Below are positions 1-7,415 of a stretch of DNA of 19,381 nucleotides, in pieces; position 1 is the first letter of the stretch; every line of letters starts with the position of its first letter. The position numbers were made by a program, and so were the translations under genes. Under the pieces are notes generated by a model that saw only the letters and a program-made list of their open reading frames with translations, made no database searches and was not told the DNA's origin. The DNA comes from an uncultured Chitinophaga sp. (lineage in GTDB: Bacteria; Bacteroidota; Bacteroidia; Chitinophagales; Chitinophagaceae): contig NZ_CALNBI010000315.1 in the NCBI RefSeq assembly GCF_937874145.1, positions 1 through 19,381 on the forward strand, in the 5' to 3' direction.

Positions 1-457
1 CGCCGAGGTCCATCCCCGGTGCTTCGAGCGTATACCAGAGGATGTGGCCCACGCCGGTGCCGTCGGGGCCCAGTTGGGGGCTTACGCCGTCCGGCAGGGT
101 GCGGGTGGCGGTGCCGAGCCTTTCGAGCACGCGCTCGCGGGCCCAGTAGATATCGGTGTCGTCTTCGAAAATGACGTAAATGAAGCTCATGCCGAACATG
201 GAGGAGCCGCGCACGTATTTGATCTGCGGGAGGCCCTGGAGGTTGGTCACGAGGGGATAGGTGATCTGGTCTTCCACCAGCTGCGGGCCGCGGCCCATCC
301 ATTCGGTGAAAACGATCACCTGGTTTTCGGAAAGGTCGGGGATGGCGTCTACCGGGTTCGTTTTCACGGCGTACCATCCCCAGCCGAACAGCAGGGCAGC
401 CAGCACCAATACGGTGACGCGGTTGCGGACCGACCATTCAATGATCCTGTGTATCAT
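1..457 (-). CDS. CusA/CzcA-family heavy-metal RND efflux pump, N-terminal part
   Basis: The first 152 codons of an inner-membrane RND metal exporter; the gene runs off the left edge. The N-terminus has the family arrangement: a short cytoplasmic helix (MIHRIIEWSVRNR), the first transmembrane helix (about residues 12-30), then the NPVDAIPDLSENQV segment typical of CusA/CzcA and a porter-domain start containing QLVEDQITYPL and the GSSMFGMSFIYVIF strand. Known family role: proton-driven export of Cu(I)/Ag(I) or Zn/Co/Cd from the periplasm through a tripartite complex. The metal cannot be told from this part because the methionine or acidic relay residues lie beyond the edge. It starts 16 nt after an HMA-protein gene and is probably the third gene of a metal-resistance operon. 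The HMA and HYC_CC_PP neighbours favour a soft metal such as copper, which is inference. Confidence 0.93.
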   Translation of the reverse strand, partial: MIHRIIEWSVRNRVTVLVLAALLFGWGWYAVKTNPVDAIPDLSENQVIVFTEWMGRGPQLVEDQITYPLVTNLQGLPQIKYVRGSSMFGMSFIYVIFEDDTDIYWARERVLERLGTATRTLPDGVSPQLGPDGTGVGHILWYTLEAPGMDLG

Positions 458-473
458 ATGTCTGCGTTAGGTT

Positions 474-809
474 TTAGTGACGCTCGTACCGGCAGCAGCC
501 AGGCAGTTGCTTGTAAACGGAATCGGCGGCCTTGAACGGACCGGAATCGTGGCCCGATTGCGCGATCTTCTTCCGGATATCTTCCGTTTTTACGCTGTCG
601 GTATTGAGTTTCACCGTCATCGTTTTGGACTTTACATCCCACACGGCGGTGGATACGCCGGGTACGAGGGCGGCTTTTTCGATGCGTTTTTTACACATGT
701 TGCAGTTGCCGGAAACGGTGAACGAGTCGGTTTTCAGGGATTGCGCGGAAGCTTTGCCCGCGAAGAATACGGACATGGGAAGGGCGATGAAAGAGAGGAT
801 CTTTTTCAT
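474..809 (-). CDS. Periplasmic heavy-metal-associated (HMA) domain protein
   Basis: A 111-residue secreted protein. Residues 1-22 form a signal peptide (MKKILSFIALPMSVFFAGKA, then SA|QS). The rest is one HMA ferredoxin-like domain with the metal-binding loop GNCNMCKKRIEKA (CxxC at about residues 35-38) and the predicted beta-alpha-beta pattern (VSTAVWDVKSKTMTVKLN). The C-terminus adds a CC pair (LPGCCRYERH) that could also bind metal. Such proteins bind Cu(I) or related ions; a secreted form next to an RND pump suggests a periplasmic metallochaperone or metal sink feeding it. It lies between the HYC_CC_PP gene (71 nt upstream) and the pump gene (16 nt downstream) on the same strand, so co-transcription is likely. 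The family call is firm; the chaperone role is inference. Confidence 0.88.
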   Translation of the reverse strand: MKKILSFIALPMSVFFAGKASAQSLKTDSFTVSGNCNMCKKRIEKAALVPGVSTAVWDVKSKTMTVKLNTDSVKTEDIRKKIAQSGHDSGPFKAADSVYKQLPGCCRYERH

Positions 810-880
810 GATAAAAAGTTGAATGGTGGTAAATGGAACAGGTTGATTTCTGATGCGAAACGGTGTTGGGGAAACCGTTA

Positions 881-1255
881 TCAGATCCTGAAATGACAGT
901 GGAGAATATGGGCCGGCACCGGCGGCGGGGGAGGTGGTGCGGGGTCTGCAGGCGGTGCGGGAGCGGCGATTTCGTATAAAGGCAGCGTAGCTACCGGGAA
1001 ATCGGCGGCCTGCGCAACGGCCTGCATGGCCAAAAGGGTTTTGGCGGTAAGTTCCTGGTCTTTTTCGAGTTTGACGGTGCGGTGAACGTCCTTGCAGCCT
1101 TTCATACTGCAGGATTCGCCGCAGGCGTGGGATTCCTCATCGTGCCACAGGCTCACGTCCACCAGCTTTTCCATGCAATAATGCATATGGAAAGTGGCGC
1201 CGGTGGAAGAGCTCACATAGAGCAGGGCCAGAAAGATCGTGAGGAGTTTCTTCAT
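881..1255 (-). CDS. HYC_CC_PP family protein (small secreted, Cys/His-rich)
   Basis: A 124-residue protein whose motifs match the Bacteroidota family named after them: a His-Tyr-Cys motif just after the signal peptide (HMHYCMEKL, residues 23-31), a cysteine cluster (ACGESCSMKGCKDVH, cysteines near 45, 49 and 54), and a proline-rich tail (residues about 98-115) ending in HILHCHFRI. Residues 1-20 are a signal peptide. The many Cys and His residues suggest metal binding; no biochemical function is established to my knowledge. It is first in a probable operon with the HMA protein and the CusA-like pump, a common setting for this family. The ATG at 1255 is preferred over an in-frame TTG nine bases upstream because it gives a standard MKKLL signal-peptide start. 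Confidence 0.83.
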   Translation of the reverse strand: MKKLLTIFLALLYVSSSTGATFHMHYCMEKLVDVSLWHDEESHACGESCSMKGCKDVHRTVKLEKDQELTAKTLLAMQAVAQAADFPVATLPLYEIAAPAPPADPAPPPPPPVPAHILHCHFRI

Positions 1256-1261
1256 GCAACA

Positions 1262-1269
1262 CAAATGTA
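1262..1269 (-). promoter_or_regulatory. Candidate -7 promoter box for the metal-efflux operon
   Basis: Read on the minus strand this is TACATTTG, an exact match to the Bacteroidota -7 consensus TAnnTTTG. It lies 6 nt before the ATG at 1255, so a transcript would be nearly leaderless. No good -33 TTG at the usual spacing was found, which lowers confidence. Confidence 0.35.
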
Positions 1270-1359
1270 TGGGGCCGCCCCGGCAGAAGTGTTACATAAT
1301 TTTGCAAAGTTTTTATATTCTGCTGAAAAACTATCTTGCAGGATAATTTTACCATTCGC

Positions 1360-2034
1360 ATGACTACAAATCCGCAGCCCAGGCACCAGGCCATCATCGA
1401 TGCCACGGAAGCATACGTTAAAAAAGAACTGGAAGGCGCCGAAGGCGGGCACGACTGGTGGCATATCTACCGCGTGTGGCAACAGGCAATGCAGATTGCA
1501 TTGCAAGAAGAAGTGAACCCTTTGGTGGTGGAGCTCGGCGCATTGCTGCATGATATCGCCGATTCGAAGTTTCATGGCGGCGACGAGGAACTGGGGCCGG
1601 CGAAGGCGGCGGCATTTCTGCAGTCACAGGGTGCAGGAGAAGATGTGATCGAAGCGGTGACGCAGATCATCCGGCACATTTCCTTTAAGGGCGGAAACGA
1701 AGCGCGCGCCTACTGGTCGGCCGAGCTGGCCGTGGTGCAGGACGCCGACAGGCTCGATGCACTGGGCGCGGTGGGCATCGCAAGGGCTTTCAATTATGGA
1801 GGGTTCCGCAACCGCCCGCTATACGATCCCGCGATCGCGCCGGACATGCACATGTCGAAGGAGGCATACAAGTCATCGGCCGCGCCTACCATCAATCACT
1901 TTTACGAAAAACTGCTGTTGCTGAAAGACCGGATGAATACCTCCACCGGCAAAGCCCTCGCGGCATCGCGGCACGCCTTCATGGAGCAATACCTGGAACA
2001 ATTCTACAGTGAGTGGAACGGACAGGCGAAATAG
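1360..2034 (+). CDS. HD-domain phosphohydrolase, YedJ/YpgQ-like
   Basis: A 224-residue HD-superfamily protein. The metal-binding H...HD...D signature is present: H35 in GHDWWHIYRV, H64-D65 in GALLHDIADSKF, and the aspartates of VVQDADRLDALGAVG (128-130). The order and spacing, together with the downstream GIARAFNYGG segment, match the YedJ/YpgQ-type soluble hydrolases; B. subtilis YpgQ is a metal-dependent pyrophosphohydrolase, but the substrate here is not known. The ATG at 1360 is chosen over an in-frame TTG at 1336, because the extra residues precede the usual family start. A TATCTTGC box (1332-1339) could be a weak -7 element. Its TAG stop directly abuts the stop of the convergent regulator, so no room exists for a terminator between them. 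Confidence 0.85.
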   Translation: MTTNPQPRHQAIIDATEAYVKKELEGAEGGHDWWHIYRVWQQAMQIALQEEVNPLVVELGALLHDIADSKFHGGDEELGPAKAAAFLQSQGAGEDVIEAVTQIIRHISFKGGNEARAYWSAELAVVQDADRLDALGAVGIARAFNYGGFRNRPLYDPAIAPDMHMSKEAYKSSAAPTINHFYEKLLLLKDRMNTSTGKALAASRHAFMEQYLEQFYSEWNGQAK

Positions 2035-3009
2035 CTACACCACCGTCCTGCAGTATTTTTTGCGGTATTCCTGCGGGGTAAGTCCCGTTACTTTCTTGAA
2101 CACGGAACGGAAGGTCTTCAGGTCATTATACCCTACGTCGTACATCAGCGTGCTGATATTCTGCGCATTGCTTTCGAGCGCTTTTTTGGCGGATTCTATC
2201 TTGACGCGCTGCAGGTATTCCAGCGGCGTGTTGTTGGTAGCGTTTTTGAAACGGCGGATGAAGTTCCGTTTGCTCATGCTGGTCTGCTCCGCGATCTGCT
2301 CTACCGAAATGGGCAGGTGGTAGTTTTCTTCGATGAAGAGCTGGGCGCGGAGGATCTGATCGTCTTCGTGCCGCCGCTGCCCCTGGAACACCATGAAATG
2401 CGCCTGGTTGACGCGGTCGATGTCGATGGAGAACATCTTGCTGAGGATGACGCCCATTTCTTTATGACAGAATTTCTCTACCATGTACAAAACCAGGTTA
2501 AGGCTGGAAAATGCCCCCCCGCTCGTATAAATCCCGTCTTCATCCGTAATCACCTTGTCAGACAACACCTTTGCGGCCGGGTACCGCTGTTGCATGTCGG
2601 AGATCGCCTGCCAGTGGCTGGTGCAGGACTTCCCGTCCAGCAGCCCGGCTTCGGCCAGGAAGTAGCTCCCCAGGCAAAGGCTCGCCACTTCCGCCCCCAT
2701 GTTCCGCATCTCATTCAACCACGGCGCTATGCCCGCGTTCTTCGCCAGCACCTGGTCGGGCCGGCCATGGAACGCCGGCACGATCACCAGATCCGTGTCT
2801 TTCACGTCGTCCATGGATTTGTAGCAAAAAAATAAGGCAGGTACGTTCAGCTGGATATGCTTCACCTTTTCACTCACCAATTCCACCTTGAAGGGCGGCT
2901 CCTTGCCAGCCTGAACCGATAGCGCATTTGCGCCTTCAAACACATCCAGCACGCCTGCGATGGCCGAGAGGATGGCTTCTTCGTAAATGACCAGTGATAC
3001 AGTTTTCAT
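2035..3009 (-). CDS. GlxA-family AraC-type transcriptional regulator (DJ-1/PfpI-like plus HTH)
   Basis: A 324-residue two-domain regulator. Residues 1-190 form a DJ-1/PfpI-like (GATase1-like) domain with the elbow AEVASLCLGSYFLAEAGLLDG (Cys112) and a following SHW (His132), the positions of the family's nucleophile and histidine. Residues 215-320 are an AraC-type double helix-turn-helix (ISVEQIAEQTSMSKRNFIRRFK; LMYDVGYNDLKTFRSVFKKVTGLTPQEYRKKY). In this family the N-terminal domain is usually a ligand-sensing module rather than a peptidase. It follows the leftward dinB-like gene in the same direction after a 271-nt gap, so it may control the paired dinB region, but that is inference. It is a paralogue of the regulator at 8534-9526. 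Confidence 0.92.
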   Translation of the reverse strand: MKTVSLVIYEEAILSAIAGVLDVFEGANALSVQAGKEPPFKVELVSEKVKHIQLNVPALFFCYKSMDDVKDTDLVIVPAFHGRPDQVLAKNAGIAPWLNEMRNMGAEVASLCLGSYFLAEAGLLDGKSCTSHWQAISDMQQRYPAAKVLSDKVITDEDGIYTSGGAFSSLNLVLYMVEKFCHKEMGVILSKMFSIDIDRVNQAHFMVFQGQRRHEDDQILRAQLFIEENYHLPISVEQIAEQTSMSKRNFIRRFKNATNNTPLEYLQRVKIESAKKALESNAQNISTLMYDVGYNDLKTFRSVFKKVTGLTPQEYRKKYCRTVV

Positions 3010-3032
3010 GGTGTTTTGTGCATTAACGCTGA

Positions 3033-3060
3033 TAAAGGTAAAGGTTTACCCTGGCACAAA
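3033..3060 (-). promoter_or_regulatory. Candidate promoter of the first GlxA-type regulator
   Basis: On the minus strand a TTTG (3057-3060) is followed after 16 nt by TACCTTTA (3033-3040), one base off the Bacteroidota -7 consensus TAnnTTTG. The 5' untranslated region would be roughly 15-20 nt. The spacing is slightly shorter than the usual 17-23 nt. Confidence 0.35.
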
Positions 3061-3280
3061 ACACCCCTCATTTTGGCACATACAAGACCCGGGAACACTG
3101 ATTTGTTTGTGTAGACGGCCATTGTACGCGCAATAAAATATTGATTGATAATTGTACGAAGTCTGGTGTGTCTCAAATGCCCCTGTTGTTTGTCACAGCG
3201 GCACAATCGCTTCCGCCGGGTAACAAAGCGACGGGGCGCCCCTTCCGCAGGAACACCCCGTTACGCCGGCGCAAAACGCC

Positions 3281-3811
3281 TTATTTCGCGAAGAAATTAT
3301 AGAAGTTGAAATCCGTCATAGGCGCATCTTTATACCCGATCCCCCGGCCGATGGTCACAATCTGCCCGCGGTGGTAAGTGCTGTGATTGAATACATGCAG
3401 GCCGTACTGCACCAGCGGCCGGAAGCCCTTCACCCAGGGGGAATCATAGAACAGCTCGCCCGTAGCTGCATCATCTTCCAGCGTATCCGTAAACGCCACC
3501 AGGCGCTCCGAAGTTTCCAGCAGGCCCTCGATAATGGAATCGAAATCGCCGTCGTAATGCTCGGCGTCGATCGGTACGTATTCTTTTTGGCAGATCATGG
3601 ACAGCCAGTAATTTTCCGTAGCCCAGATATGCAGCAGCGTGGCGCGGATGCTGCTGAAGCTGGACGGTACCGTGACATACATATTATCTTCCGGCTTCGT
3701 GCGCAGCCAGTTGGCCAGCGTGGTATTGGCCCAAAGGTTATAGGAAGCGTAGTCCTGCAGCAGGGCGGATACGGTAAGAGCGGGAGCGGCGGTGGTGAAA
3801 GTGGATAGCAT
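3281..3811 (-). CDS. DinB-family metal-binding protein (with complete three-His site)
   Basis: A 176-residue protein of the DinB/YfiT-like four-helix-bundle superfamily. It shows the expected sequence: an N-terminal DYASYNLWANTTLANWL helix, a first metal ligand H61 in RATLLHIWATENYW, and the pair H143 and H147 in FNHSTYHRGQIVTIGR, together a complete three-histidine metal site. Members act as thiol-dependent S-transferases or have no known reaction, so the substrate is open. The ATG at 3811 is chosen because the open frame upstream reads through the control region and into the opposing gene. It diverges from a second dinB-like gene across a symmetric control region and is followed on the same strand by a GlxA-type regulator. 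Confidence 0.88.
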   Translation of the reverse strand: MLSTFTTAAPALTVSALLQDYASYNLWANTTLANWLRTKPEDNMYVTVPSSFSSIRATLLHIWATENYWLSMICQKEYVPIDAEHYDGDFDSIIEGLLETSERLVAFTDTLEDDAATGELFYDSPWVKGFRPLVQYGLHVFNHSTYHRGQIVTIGRGIGYKDAPMTDFNFYNFFAK

Positions 3812-3826
3812 GAGAATGGTTTTTTT

Positions 3827-3951
3827 GTTTGTTAAGTCAAAGGTCCCGCCGGGATATGACAACCCTGTGTCAGCAGGCATCGGGAAAAAAAAGATTTTTT
3901 CCTGCTGACATAAGGTTGTCACTCCCCATGATTTGCTTTGTGTCAACAAAC
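3827..3951. promoter_or_regulatory. Symmetric divergent control region with two TGACA-N6-TGTCA operators
   Basis: The region between the two dinB-like genes is an imperfect palindrome about position 3889. Paired blocks on either side share that centre: GTTTGTTAAGTCAAAG (3827-3842) with CTTTGTGTCAACAAAC (3936-3951); the 16-bp elements TGACAACCCTGTGTCA (3857-3872) and TGACATAAGGTTGTCA (3906-3921); and CAGCAGG (3871-3877) with CCTGCTG (3901-3907). Each 16-bp element is itself a TGACA-N6-TGTCA dyad, the form expected for a dimeric repressor site. The start codons at 3811 and 3966 also lie at nearly equal distances from the centre. Promoter -7 boxes are weak: GACCTTTG on the left and TTGCTTTG on the right, each one base off TAnnTTTG. 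The binding protein is unknown. Confidence 0.7.
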
Positions 3952-3965
3952 AAAAAATCACCATC

Positions 3966-4481
3966 ATGAACACTACTATCCAGGCTGCCGCCTCCGTACT
4001 GACGCCCGAACAGATCCGCTTCCATTGGCAGGGCCACCGCGGGCTTACCCGCCGCGTGATCGACGCATTCCCTGAAAAGGAATTATATGAATTCAGCATC
4101 GGCGGCATGCGCCCCTTTGCCACGCAGGCCATGGAGCTGGCGCTGATCGCGGCCAAAGGGCTCAACGGGTTCCTGACCGATAATTGGAACGACGCCACCA
4201 CCGACGCGATCTCCGGCCGCGTCAAGGATTATACGCCTCCCGCCACCAAAGCGGAGCTTCTTCAACTTTGGGATGATATTACTGCGGAAATCGACCGCGT
4301 TTGGCCGCAGATTCCCGTTGAGCGCTGGAACGAAGTGGTAAACGCATTCGGGTATGGCGAGCAGCCCATGTACGGATCCTGGTTTTACTTCCTCGACAAC
4401 GAAAACCATCACCGCGGGCAGGGGTATGTATACCTCCGTTCCCTCGGCATAGAGCCCCCTCCGTTCTGGGACCGTTACTAA
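3966..4481 (+). CDS. DinB-family protein (second, divergent member)
   Basis: A 171-residue DinB-like protein. The C-terminal signature FLDNENHHRGQGYVYLRSLG (His148, His149) matches the H-x(3)-HRGQ region of the superfamily. The position that normally supplies the first histidine sits in FATQAMELALIAAKGL, where a glutamate (about residue 57) seems to take its place, so the metal site may differ from that of the neighbour at 3281-3811. Low similarity between the two outside the common fold argues that the genes are not a recent tandem duplication, although their control regions mirror each other. The ATG at 3966 follows the mirrored leader; upstream in-frame codons lie inside the control region. 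A strong terminator follows 25 nt after the stop. Confidence 0.82.
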   Translation: MNTTIQAAASVLTPEQIRFHWQGHRGLTRRVIDAFPEKELYEFSIGGMRPFATQAMELALIAAKGLNGFLTDNWNDATTDAISGRVKDYTPPATKAELLQLWDDITAEIDRVWPQIPVERWNEVVNAFGYGEQPMYGSWFYFLDNENHHRGQGYVYLRSLGIEPPPFWDRY

Positions 4482-4506
4482 GCCATTGAACCATGCTGTA
4501 ACTGGA

Positions 4507-4536
4507 GAAGCCCCCGGCCGGGGGCTTCTTTTTTTT
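4507..4536 (+). terminator. Rho-independent terminator after the second dinB-like gene
   Basis: A perfect GC-rich palindrome occupies 4507-4528 (arms GAAGCCCCCGG and CCGGGGGCTTC) and is followed by eight T residues (4529-4536). This is the clearest intrinsic terminator in the window. Confidence 0.92.
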
Positions 4537-4740
4537 AATATGCGGAAAGCAGTATTTATGGTTTATTTCCAATCAGGTCCGGTACCCGGGTATTCTATCC
4601 TTCAATTTCCACCCGCACCGTATAAGGGTTTGGCGGTAAATGAATGTTAGTTGGTCGGTTCACTGTATTGGGTTGAAACTCGGCGGGAGGGAAGAATGTT
4701 ACATTTTTTTTAGATATTGGTCCTGATAAACCCGTCTACC

Positions 4741-5748
4741 ATGCAGCTCCGATTCCTATTTACGGCGATATTTATTCTGATGATGCAGGCCCCCCGCGCC
4801 CAGGAGCCTCCGTTGCGCGTGGCGTTAGCCGGCATCTCGCACGGCCATTCCGGCTGGATCCTCGGCCGTACGGGCAAAACCGACGTGATCGTAGCCGGTA
4901 TCTGGGAACCGGATACGGCCCTCGCGGCCAAAGCGCAACGCCAGTACAAGCTCCCCGCCAGCCTGTTCCATACCAGCCTCCCCGCCATGCTCGACGCCCT
5001 GAAGCCCGACGCCGTGCTGGCCTTCGGTTCCGTATACGCCCACCTGGAGGTAACGGAGGCCGCAGCGCCCCGGGGCATCCACGTCATGGTGGAAAAACCG
5101 CTCGCCGCCAACCTGGCCCACGCGCGGAAGATGGAGTCCCTCGCCCGGAAGCACCGCATCCATCTGCTCACCAATTACGAAACCAGCTGGTATCCTTCCG
5201 TGCATACGTCCCTCCGCCTTGCGGCCGACAGCAACCTGGCCGGCGCCATCCGCATGGCGCGCTTCAACCACGGCCACCAGGGCCCGAAAGAGATCGGCTG
5301 CGGCCCCGAATTCCTCGCCTGGCTCACCGATCCGGTTCTTAACGGCGCCGGCGCCCTCAACGATTTCGGGTGCTACGGCGCCAATATCATGACGGCCCTC
5401 ATGCGCGACAAGGCCCCCGTTTCCGTTTCCGCAGTGATCCAGGCCTCGTGGAACTGGACCTTCAACCGGAAAGACATGGAGCTCTACGGCGACAAAACCT
5501 CCTTTTCCGCCCCGGACGCCGCCACGCTCATCACCCGCGGCCCCAACGGCCGCCCGCAGGAACGCAGCGTGACGGCGAAAGAAGCGCAGGTCTACACCGA
5601 TCCCTTCGTATATTTGGCGGCGGTAGTGCAGGGCAGGGAAACCGTGGCGCCCTGGAGCCTCTATTCCCTCGAAAACAACGTGATGGTGGTACGCATCCTG
5701 GAAGCGGCCAAAATCTCCGCGAAAACCGGAAAATCCGTCCGCCCCTGA
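4741..5748 (+). CDS. Secreted Gfo/Idh/MocA-family oxidoreductase
   Basis: A 335-residue protein with a predicted signal peptide (residues 1-21, MQLRFLFTAIFILMMQAPRA). An N-terminal Rossmann fold begins with LRVALAGISHGHSGWILG (residues 25-42). The family EKP motif follows at 118-120 (IHVMVEKPLAAN). The C-terminal alpha/beta domain includes GAGALNDFGCYGANIM (about 202-217), where Asp208 matches the conserved aspartate but the usual catalytic histidine position reads tyrosine (GCYG). Members use NAD(P) to oxidise or reduce sugars or related compounds; the substrate here is unknown. Exported forms are frequent in Bacteroidota. The ATG at 4741 is preferred over an in-frame TTG at 4717 because it starts the signal peptide. 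It stands alone, between a terminator and the mla operon. Confidence 0.88.
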   Translation: MQLRFLFTAIFILMMQAPRAQEPPLRVALAGISHGHSGWILGRTGKTDVIVAGIWEPDTALAAKAQRQYKLPASLFHTSLPAMLDALKPDAVLAFGSVYAHLEVTEAAAPRGIHVMVEKPLAANLAHARKMESLARKHRIHLLTNYETSWYPSVHTSLRLAADSNLAGAIRMARFNHGHQGPKEIGCGPEFLAWLTDPVLNGAGALNDFGCYGANIMTALMRDKAPVSVSAVIQASWNWTFNRKDMELYGDKTSFSAPDAATLITRGPNGRPQERSVTAKEAQVYTDPFVYLAAVVQGRETVAPWSLYSLENNVMVVRILEAAKISAKTGKSVRP

Positions 5749-5825
5749 CATTGGGCACGACATTTGCCCGGGCTTCTTGAAATGTTAACAATTCCTCTGC
5801 GGAAATTGTAATAGTATTGGACAAA

Positions 5826-6626
5826 ATGCAGCACATGGAACCCAACGATCAACCGGAAAAGCCAGTCATTTCTACCAAGGTGGATGCTTTCTTTTTAAGC
5901 GTCTACGATATCTTCCGGTTTATCAGCCGCTTTTTTCGTGAAGTGCTGCGCCCGCCGTTCGAAGTGCAGGAGTTCATCCGGCAGTGTTTTATGGTCGGGT
6001 ATAAGTCGCTCGCGCTGATCAGCCTCACCGGATTTATCACCGGTCTTGTATTCACCAAGCAAAGCCGCCCCTCGCTGGCGGAATTCGGCGCCACATCGTG
6101 GTTGCCTTCCCTCATTTCCATCGCCGTGATCCGCGCCCTCGCGCCCCTCGTGACCGCGCTCATCTGCGCCGGCAAGGTAGGGTCCAGCATCGGGGCCGAA
6201 CTGGCCTCCATGAAAGTGACGGAACAGATCGACGCCATGGAAGTGTCGGCCATCAACCCTTTCAAATACCTCGTGGTCACGCGGATACTGGCGTGTACCG
6301 TCTGCCTGCCGCTGCTCATGTCGTACACGGCGCTCGTAGGCATGATGGGGTCGTATCTCGACATCCACCTCAACGAACAAACCAGCATCACCGCCTTCTT
6401 CGCCAAGGCCTTCGCCAATATCTCGTTCCTCGACCTGTTTTCATCGTTCTTCAAATCCGTGTGTTTCGGATTTACGATCGGCGTCGTGAGCTGCTACCAG
6501 GGCTTCAACGCCTCGCAAGGCACCACAGGCGTGGGTAAGGCGGCCAACGTGGCGGTGGTGATCTCCATGTTCCTGATATTCATCGAAGAAATCGTGATCG
6601 TGCAGATCATCAATTCGATCCGGTAA
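5826..6626 (+). CDS. mlaE: MlaE-type ABC transporter permease (lipid transport)
   Basis: A 266-residue inner-membrane permease of the MlaE/YrbE family. An amphipathic N-terminal part (FLSVYDIFRFISRFFREVL) precedes about five hydrophobic segments starting near residue 58 (KSLALISLTGFITGLVF). The family hallmark GAELASMKVTEQIDAMEV is present in the central cytoplasmic loop. In the known MlaFEDB system the complex moves phospholipids between the inner and outer membranes. Here it is followed by an ATPase 9 nt downstream and an MCE-domain protein 3 nt after that, the standard E-F-D set. No mlaB or mlaC is present, as is usual outside Proteobacteria. The ATG at 5826 is preferred over a TTG at 5817; a third in-frame ATG at 5835 is also possible. 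Confidence 0.95.
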   Translation: MQHMEPNDQPEKPVISTKVDAFFLSVYDIFRFISRFFREVLRPPFEVQEFIRQCFMVGYKSLALISLTGFITGLVFTKQSRPSLAEFGATSWLPSLISIAVIRALAPLVTALICAGKVGSSIGAELASMKVTEQIDAMEVSAINPFKYLVVTRILACTVCLPLLMSYTALVGMMGSYLDIHLNEQTSITAFFAKAFANISFLDLFSSFFKSVCFGFTIGVVSCYQGFNASQGTTGVGKAANVAVVISMFLIFIEEIVIVQIINSIR

Positions 6627-6635
6627 AAATTGAAT

Positions 6636-7412
6636 ATGAAAACATTTACGCCAGAAATAGATTGGGATGACGTCGTCATCAGCATCCGCGGGCTTTTCAA
6701 GTCCTTCGGTTCCAACCACGTACTGCGCGGCGTGGACCTCGACCTGCACAAGGGAGAGAACATCGTGGTGCTGGGGCGCTCGGGAACGGGTAAATCGGTG
6801 CTTATCAAGATCATCGCCGGCTTGCTGAAACCCGATGCGGGCACGGTCAACGTTTTGGGGCAGGAAGTTCCCGCTCTGGGAACCGCCGAGCTCCGCGAGC
6901 TGCGCCTGAAAATCGGGTTCTGCTTCCAGAACGGCGCGCTGTACGACAGCATGACCGTCGGCGAAAACCTCGCCTTCCCCCTCAAGCGCAACGATCCGAA
7001 AATGACGGCCGACCAGCGCCGCCGCCTCATTGATATCGTGCTCGACGCCGTGGGCCTGTCGCAAACCATCAACCAGATGCCGGCCGAGCTTTCCGGCGGC
7101 CAGCGCAAACGCATCGGCATCGCGCGGACGCTCATCCTGCGGCCCGAAATCATGCTGTACGACGAGCCCACCGCCGGCCTCGATCCCATCACCTGCACGG
7201 AGATCAACGATCTCATCAACGAAGTGCAGAAAAGATTCAAAACGAGTTCCATCATCATCACCCATGACCTCACCTGCGCCCGCACCACGGGCGACAAGAT
7301 CGCGGTCATGAAAGAAGGCAAGTTCATCCGGAAAGGAGATTTCGAAACGGTATTTTCCGATAACAGCGACGAGCTGATCCGGGAGTTTTATGATTACAAT
7401 TTCACTCAGTAA
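6636..7412 (+). CDS. mlaF: MlaF-type ABC transporter ATP-binding protein
   Basis: A 258-residue ABC ATPase with every motif intact: Walker A GRSGTGKS (47-54), Q-loop Gln98 (GFCFQNGALYDSMTV), signature LSGGQRKR (152-159), Walker B IMLYDEPTAGLDP (172-184) and H-loop His210 (IIITHDL). The sequence FQNGALYDSMTVGENLAFPL is typical of the Mla/Ttg2A subfamily. It should power the MlaE permease. It begins 9 nt after mlaE, and mlaD starts 3 nt after its stop, so the three are almost surely translated from one transcript. The ATG at 6636 is chosen over an upstream in-frame TTG at 6630. Confidence 0.96.
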   Translation: MKTFTPEIDWDDVVISIRGLFKSFGSNHVLRGVDLDLHKGENIVVLGRSGTGKSVLIKIIAGLLKPDAGTVNVLGQEVPALGTAELRELRLKIGFCFQNGALYDSMTVGENLAFPLKRNDPKMTADQRRRLIDIVLDAVGLSQTINQMPAELSGGQRKRIGIARTLILRPEIMLYDEPTAGLDPITCTEINDLINEVQKRFKTSSIIITHDLTCARTTGDKIAVMKEGKFIRKGDFETVFSDNSDELIREFYDYNFTQ

Positions 7413-7415
7413 ACC

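Noticed and set aside
3121..3158. Direct repeat ATTGTACG at 3121-3128 and 3151-3158 as an AraC-type operator
   Set aside because: The two 8-mers lie 30 bp apart, more than a typical AraC direct repeat, and sit about 110 bp or more before the regulator start. This is too weak to call.
3209..3280. GC-rich imperfect hairpin after the leftward dinB-like gene, considered as a terminator
   Set aside because: CGCCGGGTAAC and GTTACGCCGGCG pair with bulges, but no T-tract follows on the minus strand.
3812..4225. Long N-terminal extension of the leftward dinB-like gene
   Set aside because: The extension would read through the symmetric control region and antisense to the divergent dinB-like gene. The ATG at 3811 starts the normal domain.
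4825..5763. 312-residue minus-strand frame opposite the Gfo/Idh/MocA gene
   Set aside because: The plus-strand product has a signal peptide and the EKP motif. The antisense frame is low-complexity and without motifs.
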